A stretch of 64,000 nucleotides of DNA from Bradyrhizobium sp. CCGUVB1N3 (GTDB lineage Bacteria; Pseudomonadota; Alphaproteobacteria; Rhizobiales; Xanthobacteraceae). This document shows positions 8,681-17,162 of this stretch, one piece after another. Position 1 is the stretch's first letter; each line of letters opens with the position of its first letter. Both the position numbers and the translations under genes were made by a program. The notes below the pieces were generated by a model. The model was not told the origin of the DNA. It was given only the letters and a program-made list of their open reading frames with translations, and did not search any database. Location: positions 2,294,001 through 2,358,000 of the forward strand of contig NZ_JANADR010000001.1 of NCBI RefSeq assembly GCF_024199925.1, read 5' to 3'.

Positions 8681-9343
8681 TCAGGCCACCTTGCCGCTGC
8701 CGTCCGGCTTCCCCAACGCAAGAAAAACCCGGTCGGCCATGCGCGACAGCTCGGGCAGCGACTTCGCGTGCATCTTTCGCATCACCTGGCCGCGATGAAC
8801 CTTGACGGTGATCTCGCTGAGGCCAAGCTCGGCCGCGATCTGCTTGTTCAGTCGGCCGCTCACCACCAGCGCCATGACTTCGCGCTCCCGCGGCGTCAAT
8901 GTTTCGAAGCGGGCCTTCAGCTCGGCGGCGATCTTCTCCTGCTCGAGCCATGCCCGGTCGCGGGCGTGGCCGAGCTGGATCGCATCGAGCAGATCCTGCT
9001 CGCGAAATGGCTTTGTCAGGAATTCGATTGCGCCGCCCTTCATCGCCTGAACGGACATCGGGATATCGGCATGGCCGGTGATGAAGATGATCGGCAACTG
9101 CCGCTTGCCGGTGCCGAGCTCGCGCTGCAGCTCGAGTCCGCTCTGTCCGGGGAGACGCACATCGAGCACCAGGCAGGTCGGTCCTTCCGGTCGCCCCGCA
9201 TCCAGAAACTCGCTGACCGAACCCATCAGGCTGACCCGGAATCCCGCCGACCGCAGCAGATTTCCAAGCGATTGCCTTATGCTCGGATCGTCGTCGATCA
9301 CGACCACTGTCGCGGGTTGATCCTTGTCCTTGGGCTCCGTCAC
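8681..9343 (-). CDS. FixJ/NarL-type response regulator transcription factor
   Basis: About 220 residues: receiver (VVVIDDDPSIR; phospho-acceptor Asp in LVLDVRLPGQSG; FITGHAD; TKPF), then a LuxR-type helix-turn-helix (LTPREREVMALVVSGRLNK, SEITVKVHRGQVMRKM). This is the FixJ/NodW layout. GTG 9343 is favoured because AGGG lies upstream; a GTG at 9388 would add 15 residues without an SD. The cognate kinase is not in the window, so its signal is unknown. Confidence 0.88.
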   Translation of the reverse strand: MTEPKDKDQPATVVVIDDDPSIRQSLGNLLRSAGFRVSLMGSVSEFLDAGRPEGPTCLVLDVRLPGQSGLELQRELGTGKRQLPIIFITGHADIPMSVQAMKGGAIEFLTKPFREQDLLDAIQLGHARDRAWLEQEKIAAELKARFETLTPREREVMALVVSGRLNKQIAAELGLSEITVKVHRGQVMRKMHAKSLPELSRMADRVFLALGKPDGSGKVA

Positions 9344-9528
9344 AAGCGTACCCTGACACGAGCTTCGACCGAGGAGTGTAGCGGGCACCCCATGACGAGG
9401 GAAGCGCTCGATCAGCCCGCATTGCCCTCCGTCCCCGACGTTCAGGTCGAATAGGCTGAACCATTCAGCACGCTCGGCTATGCCATTGTATATCTAGCGA
9501 AGCGAAACGAATTCAGTAAGTTAGTAGC

Positions 9529-9615
9529 ATGAGCAGCGAAACCGCATCACTTGTCTTCCCGGCGCTCGGCGTTACGATGCTGATGGCCGCGATCGTCCTG
9601 CTCGCCGGCGTGTAG
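9529..9615 (+). CDS. Possible 28-residue single-span membrane peptide
   Basis: An ATG-to-TAG reading frame encodes a short peptide with an N-terminal SSETAS stretch and a continuous hydrophobic segment (LGVTMLMAAIVLLAGV) that could span a membrane once. It stands alone in the gap between the FixJ-type and LysR genes. Upstream AGTAAG is only a weak SD. It could be a real small protein or chance; conservation in related genomes would decide. Confidence 0.35.
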   Translation: MSSETASLVFPALGVTMLMAAIVLLAGV

Positions 9616-9751
9616 CCCGCCTCAACGGGCGCGCCTTCTGACGGACGCCGAGCGCGGGCAGCGTCGGCACTCGTTAAGCAAACTTGGCGCACGACCGTCG
9701 CTCTGCTACGAGCCATCACCCGCTGCATTGCACCGAAACCCGCCCGGCGTA

Positions 9752-10636
9752 TCAGCCCTCGAACCGTTCCACCAGAAAATCGATGAACAGACGCACCTTG
9801 AGTGCGAGATGGCGCGTCGGCGGATAGAGCGCGTAGAGCGCCAGCGGCGGCGCATGATAGTCATCGAGACAGGTCCGCAGGCGCCCCGTCTGCAATGCGT
9901 CCTCGCCGATGAAGACCGGAAGCAAGGCGATCCCCCGCGCGGCGACCGCGGCATCGCGCAGCACTTCGGCATTGTTGACGCATAGCGTCCAGGACGGCTG
10001 GATCCAGTGATCGCCATCCTTGCCCGACAGCTTCCATTGATTGCCGGTGGAGAGGAATCCGTAAGTGAGGCAGTTGTGATCGCGCAAATCGTTGGGATGC
10101 GTTGGCACGCCGTGCCTTTGGAAGTAGTCGGGTGAGGCACAGATCACACGGGCGATCGGCACGATCTTGCGCGCGATCAGGCTCGACGACTCCAGGTCGG
10201 CAATGCGCAAGGTGACATCGAGGCCGTCCTGGAGCGGATCGACATTCTCGTCGCTCAGCACGAGCTGGATGCGAAGCTCCGGATAGCGCTGCATGAACTC
10301 GGCGATTGCCGGTCCGAGCCGAAGCGTACCGAACGACATCGGCGCATTGACCCGCAGCAATCCGCGCGGTGCCGCCTGCGACTGGGTGACGGCCTGGTCC
10401 GCGGCCTCGAGCTCGCCGATGATCCCGAGCACGCGCTCGAAATAGGCCTGGCCGTTTTCGGTCGGGCTGACGCGGCGCGTGGTGCGGTTTAACAGCTGCA
10501 CGCCTAGCTCGTCCTCGAGCTCGCCGACATATTTGCTCACCGCGGAGCGCGACAGGCGCAGCGCCCGGCCCGCTTCGGAAAAGCTGCCGAGTTCGACCAC
10601 CTTCGCGAAGGTCCGCAGGCTTGCCAGCTTGTCCAT
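9752..10636 (-). CDS. LysR family transcriptional regulator
   Basis: 294 residues: an N-terminal winged helix (MDKLASLRTFAKVVELGSFS, then SRSAVSKYVGELEDELGVQL) and a C-terminal periplasmic-binding-like effector domain. This resembles the large DhcR/YafC-type LysR subgroup. ATG 10636 is preferred to a GTG three codons upstream. It is divergent from the ring-cleaving dioxygenase and hydrolase pair, so it very probably regulates them, perhaps in response to quinone or aromatic stress. That role is inferred from gene order. Confidence 0.88.
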   Translation of the reverse strand: MDKLASLRTFAKVVELGSFSEAGRALRLSRSAVSKYVGELEDELGVQLLNRTTRRVSPTENGQAYFERVLGIIGELEAADQAVTQSQAAPRGLLRVNAPMSFGTLRLGPAIAEFMQRYPELRIQLVLSDENVDPLQDGLDVTLRIADLESSSLIARKIVPIARVICASPDYFQRHGVPTHPNDLRDHNCLTYGFLSTGNQWKLSGKDGDHWIQPSWTLCVNNAEVLRDAAVAARGIALLPVFIGEDALQTGRLRTCLDDYHAPPLALYALYPPTRHLALKVRLFIDFLVERFEG

Positions 10637-10767
10637 TCCGATCACCGTCCGATTGTCTCCGATTCATAGACAGTGATGCCATGAATGGCCAGATTGTCTT
10701 TGAAATGGGGCAGAACAATATTTCCGGCATGACGAGCCGACAGGCTCACAGGCAATGGAGACAAGCT

Positions 10768-11706
10768 ATGGCCGGCCTTCACCACGTCACCGCGATTTCC
10801 GGTAACCCGCTGCGGAACCTGAAGTTCTATCGAGATCTTCTGGGCCTGCGGCTGGTCAAGAAGACCGTGAATTTCGACGATCCCGGCACCTATCACTTCT
10901 ATTATGGCGACGAGAGCGGCACGCCCGGCACCATCCTCACCTTCTTCCCCTGGGAGCATGCGGCACCGGGCCGGGGCGGCGTCGGCCAGACCCAGCAAAC
11001 CGCCTTCCGCGTGCCGGCGCGCTCGATCGGCTACTGGACCCATCGCTTCATCGAGAAGGGTGTCGCGCACGAGGCGCTGGAGAAGCGCTTTGGCGAGAGC
11101 GTGCTCTCCTTCACCGACCCTGATGGCATGAGCCTCGCTTTGGTCGGCGTCCCCGGTGCCGAGAACGAGCCCGCCTGGAGCAGTAGTGACGTCCCGGCCG
11201 AGCACGCGATCCGCGGCTTTCACGGCGTGACACTGCTGCTCGATGATGCGGCGAAGACCGGCGCCATCCTGACCAATGTGCTCGGCTTCGAGGCCGCCGG
11301 CCGCGAAGGTTCGATCAGCCGCTATCGTTCGCCGAACGCAGTCGGCGGCATCGTCGATATCTACGAGGCCAAGGGCTTTCTGCCCGGCCGCATGGGTCGC
11401 GGCTCCGTGCATCATATCGCCTTCCGCGCCGCCGACGATGCGAGTGAAGCGGAGATGGCGCGCAAGCTCGTGAATGAGCACGGCATGCAGCCGACCGAAC
11501 AGAAGGACCGCAACTACTTCCGCTCGATCTACTTCCGCGAGCCCGGCGGCATCCTGTTCGAGATCGCGACCGACATTCCGGGCTTTGCCGTGGACGAGCC
11601 GCTCGCAACGTTGGGCGAGGCGTTGAAGCTGCCGCCCTTCCTGGAGCCGCACCGCAAGGACATCGAAGGCGTGCTGGCCCCGTTGGACGATGCAGAGGCG
11701 GCGTGA
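10768..11706 (+). CDS. VOC-family ring-cleaving dioxygenase (MhqO/LinE-like)
   Basis: 312 residues with two vicinal-oxygen-chelate modules. LHHVTAISGNP opens the first and supplies the first metal His; GFHGVTLLLDD opens the second; VHHIAFRA and GGILFEIATD carry the remaining His and Glu ligands. The family cleaves hydroquinone-type rings or detoxifies quinones using Fe(II). GGAGACAAGCT precedes ATG 10768, which rules out the longer frame from 10621. It overlaps the next gene by one base (TGATG), giving the dioxygenase-hydrolase pairing known from mhqO/mhqD-type loci. Confidence 0.85.
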   Translation: MAGLHHVTAISGNPLRNLKFYRDLLGLRLVKKTVNFDDPGTYHFYYGDESGTPGTILTFFPWEHAAPGRGGVGQTQQTAFRVPARSIGYWTHRFIEKGVAHEALEKRFGESVLSFTDPDGMSLALVGVPGAENEPAWSSSDVPAEHAIRGFHGVTLLLDDAAKTGAILTNVLGFEAAGREGSISRYRSPNAVGGIVDIYEAKGFLPGRMGRGSVHHIAFRAADDASEAEMARKLVNEHGMQPTEQKDRNYFRSIYFREPGGILFEIATDIPGFAVDEPLATLGEALKLPPFLEPHRKDIEGVLAPLDDAEAA

Positions 11707-12359
11707 TGAGCAAGCTCTCTTTCATCCACCGCTTCGAGAAGGGCACGCGGCGCGATCTCGCGCCGCTGCTGCTCCTGCACGGTACCGGCGGCGACGAGAA
11801 CGATCTGATCCCACTTGGCCGCATGGTCGCCCCCGACCGCGCGCTGCTATCGGTGCGCGGTCAGGTGCTCGAAGGCGGCGCACCGCGCTTCTTCCGGCGA
11901 CTTGCCGAGGGCGTGTTCGACGAGGCGGACGTCGTGCGCCGCTCACATGAGCTCGCCGACTTCATCGATGCCGCGCGCAAGGCGTACGAGGTCGCGGCAC
12001 CAGTAGCGCTCGGCTATTCCAACGGCGCCAACATCGCAGCCGCCATGCTGCTGCTTCGGCCGCAAACCCTGCGCGGTGCCCTGCTGTTGCGCGCAATGGC
12101 ACCGCTGGCAGAGCCTCCGCAAGCTGACCTCGCCGGCAAGTCGGTGCTGCTGCTCTCCGGCCAGCATGATCCGATCGTTCCGCCCGGCAATATCGAGGGC
12201 CTTGCCAAGACTCTCGCCACGTCAGGCGCGCGCGTGGAGGTCCGCGTCTTGCCGGTCGGCCATCAACTCTCCCAGCTCGACGTCAATCTGACGCGCGAAT
12301 GGCTGGCGGAGGAGGGATTGTCCGACGGCTCACGCCGCAACGAAGTCGCGAGCGCGTGA
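11706..12359 (+). CDS. Alpha/beta hydrolase, phospholipase/carboxylesterase family (MhqD-like)
   Basis: 217 residues with a LLLLHGTGGDENDL oxyanion region, nucleophile elbow LGYSNGANIA (Ser in G-Y-S-N-G), an acid in SGQHDPIVPP and a His in LPVGHQLSQ. That is a complete catalytic triad in the usual order. It overlaps the dioxygenase stop by one base and is probably co-translated. It likely hydrolyses an ester or ring-cleavage product from the upstream enzyme. Confidence 0.86.
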   Translation: MSKLSFIHRFEKGTRRDLAPLLLLHGTGGDENDLIPLGRMVAPDRALLSVRGQVLEGGAPRFFRRLAEGVFDEADVVRRSHELADFIDAARKAYEVAAPVALGYSNGANIAAAMLLLRPQTLRGALLLRAMAPLAEPPQADLAGKSVLLLSGQHDPIVPPGNIEGLAKTLATSGARVEVRVLPVGHQLSQLDVNLTREWLAEEGLSDGSRRNEVASA

Positions 12360-12365
12360 GGTCTG

Positions 12366-13814
12366 TCACGGCCGCAACATCCCGGCGCCGATTGTGTAAC
12401 GCAATCGGCGCCAGCCGATGACAATGCCGGTGAGTGAGAACAGGAAGCCCAGGGCACACAAGCCGACGATCAAGATGCTGCGCGCATGCGGATGCTTCAG
12501 CAGGATAGGCAAATCCAGCGTGTGCAGCGCGCCGTACAGCCAGCGATAAGCCCGTCGCGACCGATCCAGTCGTTGCAGCGTCACCCCGCTTGCACCGTCG
12601 ATGTCGAACCAGACGTCGCCGCATCTCGTGCGATAGACGGGACCACCTGGCTGCACAGATGATGCCGGGTAGTCATCGTTCCCCTGGACGAGCGATGGAC
12701 GGCCGCACCCGGTCGCAAGGCGCTCCGTCAGTCCAATGATGTCGCGTGGGGTTAGAAATGCCGATGGGTCATCCGATGCTGCGCCGCCTGCCCTGAACAG
12801 GATCTGCTGGTCGAGACCGACGCGATCCCGCCGATACAATCTCCCATTGAAAGCGAACCATTCGACCTCGCGGGCGGACGGCGAGACCAGCGGCCAGTTC
12901 ACCTCTGCCAGCGTGCGCCAGTCAGGCACGGCAGCGGCGATGTCCGCCTCGACCTGCGTCAACTGCCCGCGCGAGAACAGGCGCCCATGGTCCATGGACA
13001 GCCAGCCGCTGAAGATCCAGGTCACCACGAAAGTTGTCGCCAGCAGTCCGATGACGTGATGCAGGGCATGCCATCCGAGATAGGGTGAGCGCATTCGCCC
13101 TTCCCGAACCCTGATCCGCGCGATGCCAAGTGCTGCGCCAAGCACGGCTGCGATCAATGCGAGCAGAGAGAGGCTCCAGACCACCCCATCCCACAGCGAC
13201 CAGTTGCGCCTCAGCACAGTCGGATAGATCCAGTGCACGACGCTGCCGACGAGATTCCACCCGCGCTCACGTCGCCTCGTATCCAACACGATCTCGCCCG
13301 TGACCGACGACACGTAGAGCTCCGTCCCATCGGCGTCGTCGAGTGCCACGCGGAACAACGGCCGATGCCGGTCGAAGCCGTTGGGCACGCTCCATTGATC
13401 GTACTCGGCAAGCGCGACGACTGACGCGCGGGCAACAGCAAGCCCGCGCCGGCGCGCGTGATCGATCGCGATGGCAAGTGCAACGTCCGGCGACGTCACG
13501 GCGGCGTCGGTGCCGTCCGTTGTGCGGATCGCTCGCAACCGCGACGCCCGCGCGACGACGTAGACGGGACCGTCGCTCCGCCGGATCAGCCGCACGCGAG
13601 CGGTGTCAGACAGTCCGCTCGCTACGACGGCGTCCGATGGCCCGATCGCCGTGCCCATATTTCCTAATGGTGCGAGACCCTCGAAGCGCTCCGCTTCACT
13701 GAGCGAGAGAAACGGAACGAAGTGCATCACGATCCCGCTTGCGAACCACATCGCAAACAGGAGGCAGAATGCGATCCCGAGCCAGCGGTGCAACAGGATC
13801 ATCGCGCCCAGCAT
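12366..13814 (-). CDS. PepSY-associated transmembrane protein
   Basis: 482 residues. The first helix (LLHRWLGIAFCLLFAMWFASGIVM) is typical of the PepSY-TM family found beside siderophore receptors. Further helices fall near 205-230, 250-275 and 440-465, with two periplasmic PepSY-like regions between. Conserved His in HRWLG, HALHH and ALHTLDLP could bind heme. It follows the TonB receptor by 12 bases and is presumably under the same cobalamin riboswitch. A role as an inner-membrane reductase or energising partner for the receptor's ligand is inferred. Confidence 0.8.
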   Translation of the reverse strand: MLGAMILLHRWLGIAFCLLFAMWFASGIVMHFVPFLSLSEAERFEGLAPLGNMGTAIGPSDAVVASGLSDTARVRLIRRSDGPVYVVARASRLRAIRTTDGTDAAVTSPDVALAIAIDHARRRGLAVARASVVALAEYDQWSVPNGFDRHRPLFRVALDDADGTELYVSSVTGEIVLDTRRRERGWNLVGSVVHWIYPTVLRRNWSLWDGVVWSLSLLALIAAVLGAALGIARIRVREGRMRSPYLGWHALHHVIGLLATTFVVTWIFSGWLSMDHGRLFSRGQLTQVEADIAAAVPDWRTLAEVNWPLVSPSAREVEWFAFNGRLYRRDRVGLDQQILFRAGGAASDDPSAFLTPRDIIGLTERLATGCGRPSLVQGNDDYPASSVQPGGPVYRTRCGDVWFDIDGASGVTLQRLDRSRRAYRWLYGALHTLDLPILLKHPHARSILIVGLCALGFLFSLTGIVIGWRRLRYTIGAGMLRP

Positions 13815-13826
13815 GCTATCAGTGCC

Positions 13827-16190
13827 TCACCACTTGAATGCGGCGGAGATCTCGTAGGTGCGCGGTGCGCCCAACAGGACCTGGTCGGGGTAGAACGGAT
13901 CGCCCCAGATCGCATAGCGTTTGTCGGTGATGTTGCGCACGCGGAACGTCAGGCGCGTCTGCTCGACGGCGGAGAACACCGATTTCGGGATGTCGACGAA
14001 GGCGTAGACGTCCGCGATCGTGTAGGCGTTCAGCGTCACCGTGTTTGCATCGGTATTGTAGCGATCGCCGACGTGACGTCCGACGACACCGAGCTCCACC
14101 GGCCAAGACATGAAGAAAGGCGTGAAGAACCGGTAGGATGCGCCGGCATTGGCGACGATGCGCGGCACGTTCGGCGGCGTATTGCCAGAGAACGAGCCGC
14201 CGGCGAAGTCGTAGTTGGCATAGCGCGCGTCGACATAGGCGATATTGCCCCACAGCCGCAGGGCGTCCGTCACGCGCACGGCACCGGCGAGCTCAACGCC
14301 CTTGGACTCCTGCCGCCCGGCAATGTTGAGCTGCATGCCGCCGGCGGCTGCGTAGACGTTCTTGCGCAGGATGTCGTAGACCGAGAACGACCACTCAGCC
14401 CTGTTGTCCCAGAACAGATGCTTGACGCCGGTCTCATAGGTGCGTGAGGTCGTCAGATCGAGAGGTTGGGTGGGCGCGAGTAGGAAGATGTTGTTGGCCG
14501 AGACATCGGCGCCGGTCGCGTACTGGCTGAAGAAGGTCAGGCCGGGCACCGCTTCCCAGGTGTAGCCGATGCGGCCGGTCACCGGCGCCCAGTCTTTCGA
14601 GAACGGGAAGCCCGCCTTCTCCAGACCGCTGACGTTGGTCGAATTGCGGTCGAGCCCGATATGCTCGACACGCAGCCCGCCGATCAGCGCGAAGTTTCGG
14701 GTGATCTTCAGCCGATCCTCGAATGACAGCGCCTCGTTGTCGATCCGCGCCGTCTGCTGCTGCGTCGTGAGCAGGCCATAATAACCACGCGCGGGATCGA
14801 CCAACGTAACGAGATCATGCGGGAAATTCGCGGCGCCCGGCCGGACGAAATCGAGATCGCTGGCGGCAAAGGTCGTCACCAAGCGATTGTCAAACCCTGC
14901 GATATTCGTATCCCAGGTCAGATCGGTGATGTTGCCGACCAGCCGCTGGCTGTGCGCGACATAGAAGCGCTCGCGATCGACCAGGTTCGAATTGGCGTTG
15001 AACGCCTCGACCTCGTTGTTGAACCAACTACGTTCCGCGCCATAGCCGTAGGCCTGGCTCTTCAGGGTCAAGCCTTGTGCGAGCTTGAGCTCGAAGCCGC
15101 CGCGCAGCCACACCTCCTGCGCCACGTTGCGATTGTCGAGCACATTGTAGTTGGTGTTGAAGGTGCGGTCGTCGATCGTGACGGGACCGAGATTCGACCC
15201 ATTGTAGTTCGAGACGTAGCTGCCGGAGACAATGCCGGTCGTGGCATGCGACCCGCTATAGGCGACCGGCACCAGCGGCACACCCCAATAGGCCTTGGAG
15301 CGATCCTCCCGGTACTCGATCGCGCCCCAGATCTTGAGATTGTCGGAGATGCGGTAGTTGAGCTGGCCCGACACGTCGAGCGTTTTAGTGTTGGTATCGT
15401 CGGCAAACCCGTTGAGCGAGGAGCGGCTGACGTCGAAGCGGTAGTCGAGGCCCTGCACATTGGTGCTGCCGCCGGAGCCGTAATAGCTGCGGAACGAGTT
15501 GAGGGAGTCGTACGAAAAGAATGCCTCGTTCTGGACCGGTCCGGTGTGCGGCTGCTTGGTCACGAGATTGACCGCGCCGCCGGTGGCGCCCTCGCCCGAC
15601 ATCAGCGACGCCGGCCCTTTCACAAATTCGATCGCCGAGAGATTGGCCGTGTCCATGATGCGCGACGTCATGTTCTGCGGGCCGATATTGATGCCATTGT
15701 AGAGAATGTTGATCTGGCTGTTGGTGAAGCCGCACATCGAGAAAGCCGAGGGCTCGGCCGGGTTGTCGCCGGCCGTCACGCCGACCGCGCCTTGGGCGAC
15801 ATCCGAAACGGTCCGGTAGCCCTGCTCGCGGATCGTCTTGGCCGAGATCACCTCGATGGTCGCGGGCACCTCGCGCACGGTCAGCCCCAGGCGCGAGGCG
15901 CTTTCGGCCACCACATTGGTGTTTAGCGGCGTCTGCGCCGCGTTTTGTGCGACGGGCTTTTGCGCCGGCGCGGCGGTTGCTGCTCTCTTCGGCGCCGCAC
16001 GGCGGGTGCCCTGCCCGTCACGGCTGGTTACCGGCTTGCGGTTCTGGCCGCCCTGCGGGGCGACCTCGATCGGCGGCAATTGTTCGCGGGTCGCTTGCGC
16101 CAAGGCTGCGGGGATATCGAAGGCAAATGACGTAAGAATGCTGGACGCGAGCAGGAATTTGCGCGGGTAGACCGCACGGACGGAAGACAT
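13827..16190 (-). CDS. TonB-dependent outer membrane receptor under cobalamin riboswitch control
   Basis: 787 residues. A signal peptide probably ends near ALAQ (about 32). After a Pro/Ala-rich linker comes the plug (about 100-230: VREVPATIEVISAKTI, then FVKGPASLMSGEGATGGAVN). The rest is a 22-strand barrel ending in the aromatic C-terminus FKW. By plug type it resembles siderophore receptors rather than classical BtuB. A cobalamin riboswitch lies 130 bases upstream, so its ligand is probably a corrinoid, cobinamide or a cobalt chelate. The PepSY protein is the next gene. Confidence 0.85.
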   Translation of the reverse strand: MSSVRAVYPRKFLLASSILTSFAFDIPAALAQATREQLPPIEVAPQGGQNRKPVTSRDGQGTRRAAPKRAATAAPAQKPVAQNAAQTPLNTNVVAESASRLGLTVREVPATIEVISAKTIREQGYRTVSDVAQGAVGVTAGDNPAEPSAFSMCGFTNSQINILYNGINIGPQNMTSRIMDTANLSAIEFVKGPASLMSGEGATGGAVNLVTKQPHTGPVQNEAFFSYDSLNSFRSYYGSGGSTNVQGLDYRFDVSRSSLNGFADDTNTKTLDVSGQLNYRISDNLKIWGAIEYREDRSKAYWGVPLVPVAYSGSHATTGIVSGSYVSNYNGSNLGPVTIDDRTFNTNYNVLDNRNVAQEVWLRGGFELKLAQGLTLKSQAYGYGAERSWFNNEVEAFNANSNLVDRERFYVAHSQRLVGNITDLTWDTNIAGFDNRLVTTFAASDLDFVRPGAANFPHDLVTLVDPARGYYGLLTTQQQTARIDNEALSFEDRLKITRNFALIGGLRVEHIGLDRNSTNVSGLEKAGFPFSKDWAPVTGRIGYTWEAVPGLTFFSQYATGADVSANNIFLLAPTQPLDLTTSRTYETGVKHLFWDNRAEWSFSVYDILRKNVYAAAGGMQLNIAGRQESKGVELAGAVRVTDALRLWGNIAYVDARYANYDFAGGSFSGNTPPNVPRIVANAGASYRFFTPFFMSWPVELGVVGRHVGDRYNTDANTVTLNAYTIADVYAFVDIPKSVFSAVEQTRLTFRVRNITDKRYAIWGDPFYPDQVLLGAPRTYEISAAFKW

Positions 16191-16317
16191 GGTTCGAACC
16201 TCGGTATGACGTCAGTGGCACGTCACAGCGAACCAAGTCTCAACCTTCAGCGCGTTTCTCGCCTCCGGCAAAGCCAAATGTCTGTACTCCCCGACCGACA
16301 TCTTCGCGTGTGACCAC

Positions 16318-16506
16318 GGCTGACGGCAGGTCTCCTGGCTCGCGGGTCGTGACCTCTTCGCCGCCTTCCCGGGACCGAGAGCCCAGTGGCTTGTGGCGAA
16401 GGATTCACCGCTTACAGTTGCGGGGGCAGCCGCGGCATTGGGGAAAATCCCCGCACCGCATTCCCTTTTCATCCCCGGATGGGGAAACCGTCACGAGCAT
16501 CTAGGA
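16318..16506 (-). promoter_or_regulatory. Cobalamin riboswitch 1 (upstream of TonB receptor)
   Basis: Read on the minus strand the leader contains GGGAATGCGGTG, the core CCCCCGCAACTGTAAGCGG, GCCACTG and the B12-box GAGCCAGGAGACCTGCC (box at about 16325-16342), in the canonical order. It lies in the 393-base gap before the receptor start and is oriented only towards it. Expected effect: adenosylcobalamin or a related corrinoid lowers receptor expression. Confidence 0.93.
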
Positions 16507-16583
16507 TTAAGTCCGGCACGGAGTCAATGTGAAGAGGTGCGGCGTTCTTGTCGCAGCGGAGCAAACGTCTGTGGAGATGTTGA

Positions 16584-17156
16584 ATGGAAGGAGACACCTT
16601 CCTCTGGTTGGTCAGACACGCGGTCGTCGACGGCGTCGCGGGAACGATCCACGCGTTGGACGCGCCGGCCGATCTCGGCGACCGGACGCGATTGGACGCG
16701 CTACGACGGCGCCTGCCGCAGGAGGCCGCGAGCTACGCGAGCCCGGCGCGACGGACCGTCGATACGGCGCGCGCACTCGGACTTGATCCGATTCTCGTGC
16801 CCGCCTTCAGCGAGCAGGATTTTGGCGAATGGACCGGACGACGCCACGATGATCTCGCCGCTGCGGACGCTGAGGCCTATGCCGAATTCTGGGCAGATCC
16901 GGCCGGCTCAAAGCCCCCGGGCGGCGAAAGCTTTGAAGATCAGATCGCCAGAACCCGCGAGGGCCTCTGCCACATCGAAAGAGGATCAGCGATCCTGATC
17001 GTCCATTCCGGCACCATCCGCGCCGCGCTGTGCGTCGCGCTCGACCTCGCGCCACGGGCAGCGCTGCGCTTTGCGATCGATCCGCTCTCGCTCACCCGCA
17101 TCGACCGGCTGGCAGCCGGCTGGCGCGTCGTCTCGGTCAATCAAACGATCGCTTGA
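16584..17156 (+). CDS. cobC: Histidine phosphatase family protein, probable alpha-ribazole-phosphate phosphatase
   Basis: 190 residues of the phosphoglycerate-mutase-like fold. The phospho-His motif is WLVRHA, a second catalytic region is YASPARRTVDTA, and the second His is in VIVHSGT-like ILIVHSGTIRAAL. The acid is in EQDFGEWTGR. In a cobalamin cluster this family removes the 5' phosphate from alpha-ribazole phosphate or the cobalamin phosphate. GGAGATGTTGA precedes ATG 16584. It converges on cobT with 6 bases between stops. Confidence 0.8.
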   Translation: MEGDTFLWLVRHAVVDGVAGTIHALDAPADLGDRTRLDALRRRLPQEAASYASPARRTVDTARALGLDPILVPAFSEQDFGEWTGRRHDDLAAADAEAYAEFWADPAGSKPPGGESFEDQIARTREGLCHIERGSAILIVHSGTIRAALCVALDLAPRAALRFAIDPLSLTRIDRLAAGWRVVSVNQTIA

Positions 17157-17162
17157 GCCCTA

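Noticed and set aside
12360..12365. Possible terminator between the hydrolase and PepSY genes
   Set aside because: The gap is only six bases and no stable hairpin with a T-run was seen nearby.
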